A stretch of DNA of 64,000 bases, taken from positions 1 to 64,000 of the forward strand of contig JAFDYI010000025.1 in NCBI GenBank assembly GCA_018267475.1, given 5' to 3'. Below the pieces are notes generated by a model. That model was not told where the DNA came from. It saw only the letters and a list, made by a program, of their open reading frames with translations, and did not search any database. Shown here piece after piece: positions 63,216-64,000 of this stretch. Numbering within the stretch: the stretch's first letter is position 1; each line of letters starts with the position of its first letter. Made by a program: the position numbers and the translations under genes. This stretch comes from Bacteroidota bacterium (GTDB lineage Bacteria > Bacteroidota > Bacteroidia > B-17B0 > Aurantibacillaceae).

Positions 63216-64000
63216 TTAAATCTTTTCTAATTGTGCTGTAAAATGCCGCAAAAAAGGAGGTTCGTAGGTAATTTTATACCCGGTAGTTTTATTTCTTAAT
63301 TCCAATATATCATCAAAAATATCCAACACATAATCAATATGGCTTTGAGTATATACCCTTCGTGGAATGGCTAAGCGAACTAATTCATTTACCGCTGGGA
63401 TTAAAGCTCCTTGCTCATCGTATTTTCCAAACATTAAGCTGCCTACCTCCACACAGCGAATCCCTCCTTTTATATATAAATCGCAAACTAAAGATTGGCC
63501 GGGATATTGGTTTAGAGGAATCTCTTTATACAATTGTTTGGCATCTACATATACGGCATGCCCGCCAATAGGCCATACTACGGGGATTCCTTTTGCTTTT
63601 AGTCGTTCTCCTAAATAAGCTGTGCTTTTAATCCTATAATGCAAATAGTCTTCGTCAAACACCTCGGTTAGCCCAATAGCTAAGGCTTCCATATCACGAC
63701 CGGATAGCCCGCCGTAAGTAGTAAAACCTTCTGAAATAATTAAAAGATTTTTGCATTTTAATGCAAGAGCCTCTTCTTTTATGGTAAGTAAGCCTCCCAT
63801 GTTTACCATTCCATCTTTTTTTGCACTCATTACAAAAGCATCTCCCAAGCGGAGCATCTCTTGAGCAATTTCTTTACACGATGTATTTGCATAGCCCTCC
63901 TCTCGATGCTTTATAAAATAGGCATTTTCTGCTATGCGGCACCCATCTATTACTAAAAACAACTTATATCTATCGCATATTTTTCTCAAGGCTTTTACGT
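63216..64000 (-). CDS. tnaA: Tryptophanase, 5' part beyond window
   Basis: The C-terminal 260 residues of a PLP lyase; the frame is still open at the right edge. The PLP lysine lies in VMSAKKDGM and the specificity segment reads CVEVGSLMFG, close to the EIGS form of tryptophanase and unlike the MERG form of its neighbour. C-terminus YKITYEPPFLRHFTAQLEKI fits tryptophanase. The reaction would be L-tryptophan to indole, pyruvate and ammonia. It is paralogous to the adjacent tyrosine phenol-lyase (tandem pair), and is the most upstream visible gene of the run. Confidence 0.88.
   Translation of the reverse strand, partial: VKALRKICDRYKLFLVIDGCRIAENAYFIKHREEGYANTSCKEIAQEMLRLGDAFVMSAKKDGMVNMGGLLTIKEEALALKCKNLLIISEGFTTYGGLSGRDMEALAIGLTEVFDEDYLHYRIKSTAYLGERLKAKGIPVVWPIGGHAVYVDAKQLYKEIPLNQYPGQSLVCDLYIKGGIRCVEVGSLMFGKYDEQGALIPAVNELVRLAIPRRVYTQSHIDYVLDIFDDILELRNKTTGYKITYEPPFLRHFTAQLEKI

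Overview
The window is a chromosomal segment of a Bacteroidota bacterium, probably close to the Chitinophagales/Sphingobacteriales. Evidence: many secreted proteins end in type IX secretion (T9SS) sorting domains of type A and type B; families largely confined to this phylum are present (DUF3098, DUF4834, TamL-like lipoprotein, DUF7948/SBBP surface protein); promoters carry the phylum -7 element TAnnTTTG; start codons lack Shine-Dalgarno sequences; the DNA is AT-rich. A clade II nitrous oxide reductase operon and a NorC/NorB pair point to a denitrifying or NO/N2O-respiring lifestyle in a low-oxygen habitat.

Layout. 0-3.3 kb: a REP-associated tyrosine transposase (RAYT), cut by the left edge and carrying an in-frame 18-bp tandem repeat, directly downstream of type I restriction gene hsdR, which itself contains a perfect 20-bp palindrome in frame. 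3.4-10.6 kb: uppP, DUF3098, tRNA-Arg(ACG), dapD, a polyphosphate operon (sixA, ppk1, ppx, an ABC ATPase) and an acyltransferase. 10.8-20.5 kb: a division/cell-wall (dcw) cluster mraZ-rsmH-ftsL-ftsI-murE-mraY-[lipoprotein]-murD-ftsW, preceded by a four-box MraZ operator and interrupted by an orphan lipoprotein; it stops after ftsW and is followed by an opposing flippase/methyltransferase pair. 23-36 kb: T9SS cargo (a 1362-residue PKD/SBBP protein, an M1 peptidase, a PKD protein, a subtilase) with a 7TM-SpoIIE phosphatase. 36-38.7 kb: recR, tpiA and two Cys-rich secreted small proteins.

39-45.8 kb: the nos operon, all on the minus strand: cytochrome c, nosZ, hairpin, membrane protein, nosL, nosD, nosF, nosY, group III truncated haemoglobin. 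A Crp/Fnr-type dyad sits about 42 bp upstream of the predicted start of transcription. 45.9-57 kb: a membrane protein, mfd, bcp, a second subtilase, a 4-TM protein, an rRNA/tRNA methyltransferase and tamL with interlocked start codons, and the RNase P RNA. 57-64 kb: thioesterase, hemerythrin-PAS protein, and a minus-strand run tryptophanase (partial), tyrosine phenol-lyase, norC, norB-like, proline dehydrogenase and a previously unlisted 58-residue membrane protein.

The most promising items are the NorB-like subunit with three changed metal/haem positions inside an amino-acid-catabolism operon, the RAYT repeat/hsdR palindrome pair, the Fnr-type control site and internal hairpin of the nos operon, and the many TAnnTTTG boxes so close to start codons that leaderless mRNAs are expected. 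All functional calls are from reading the sequence; no database search was run.
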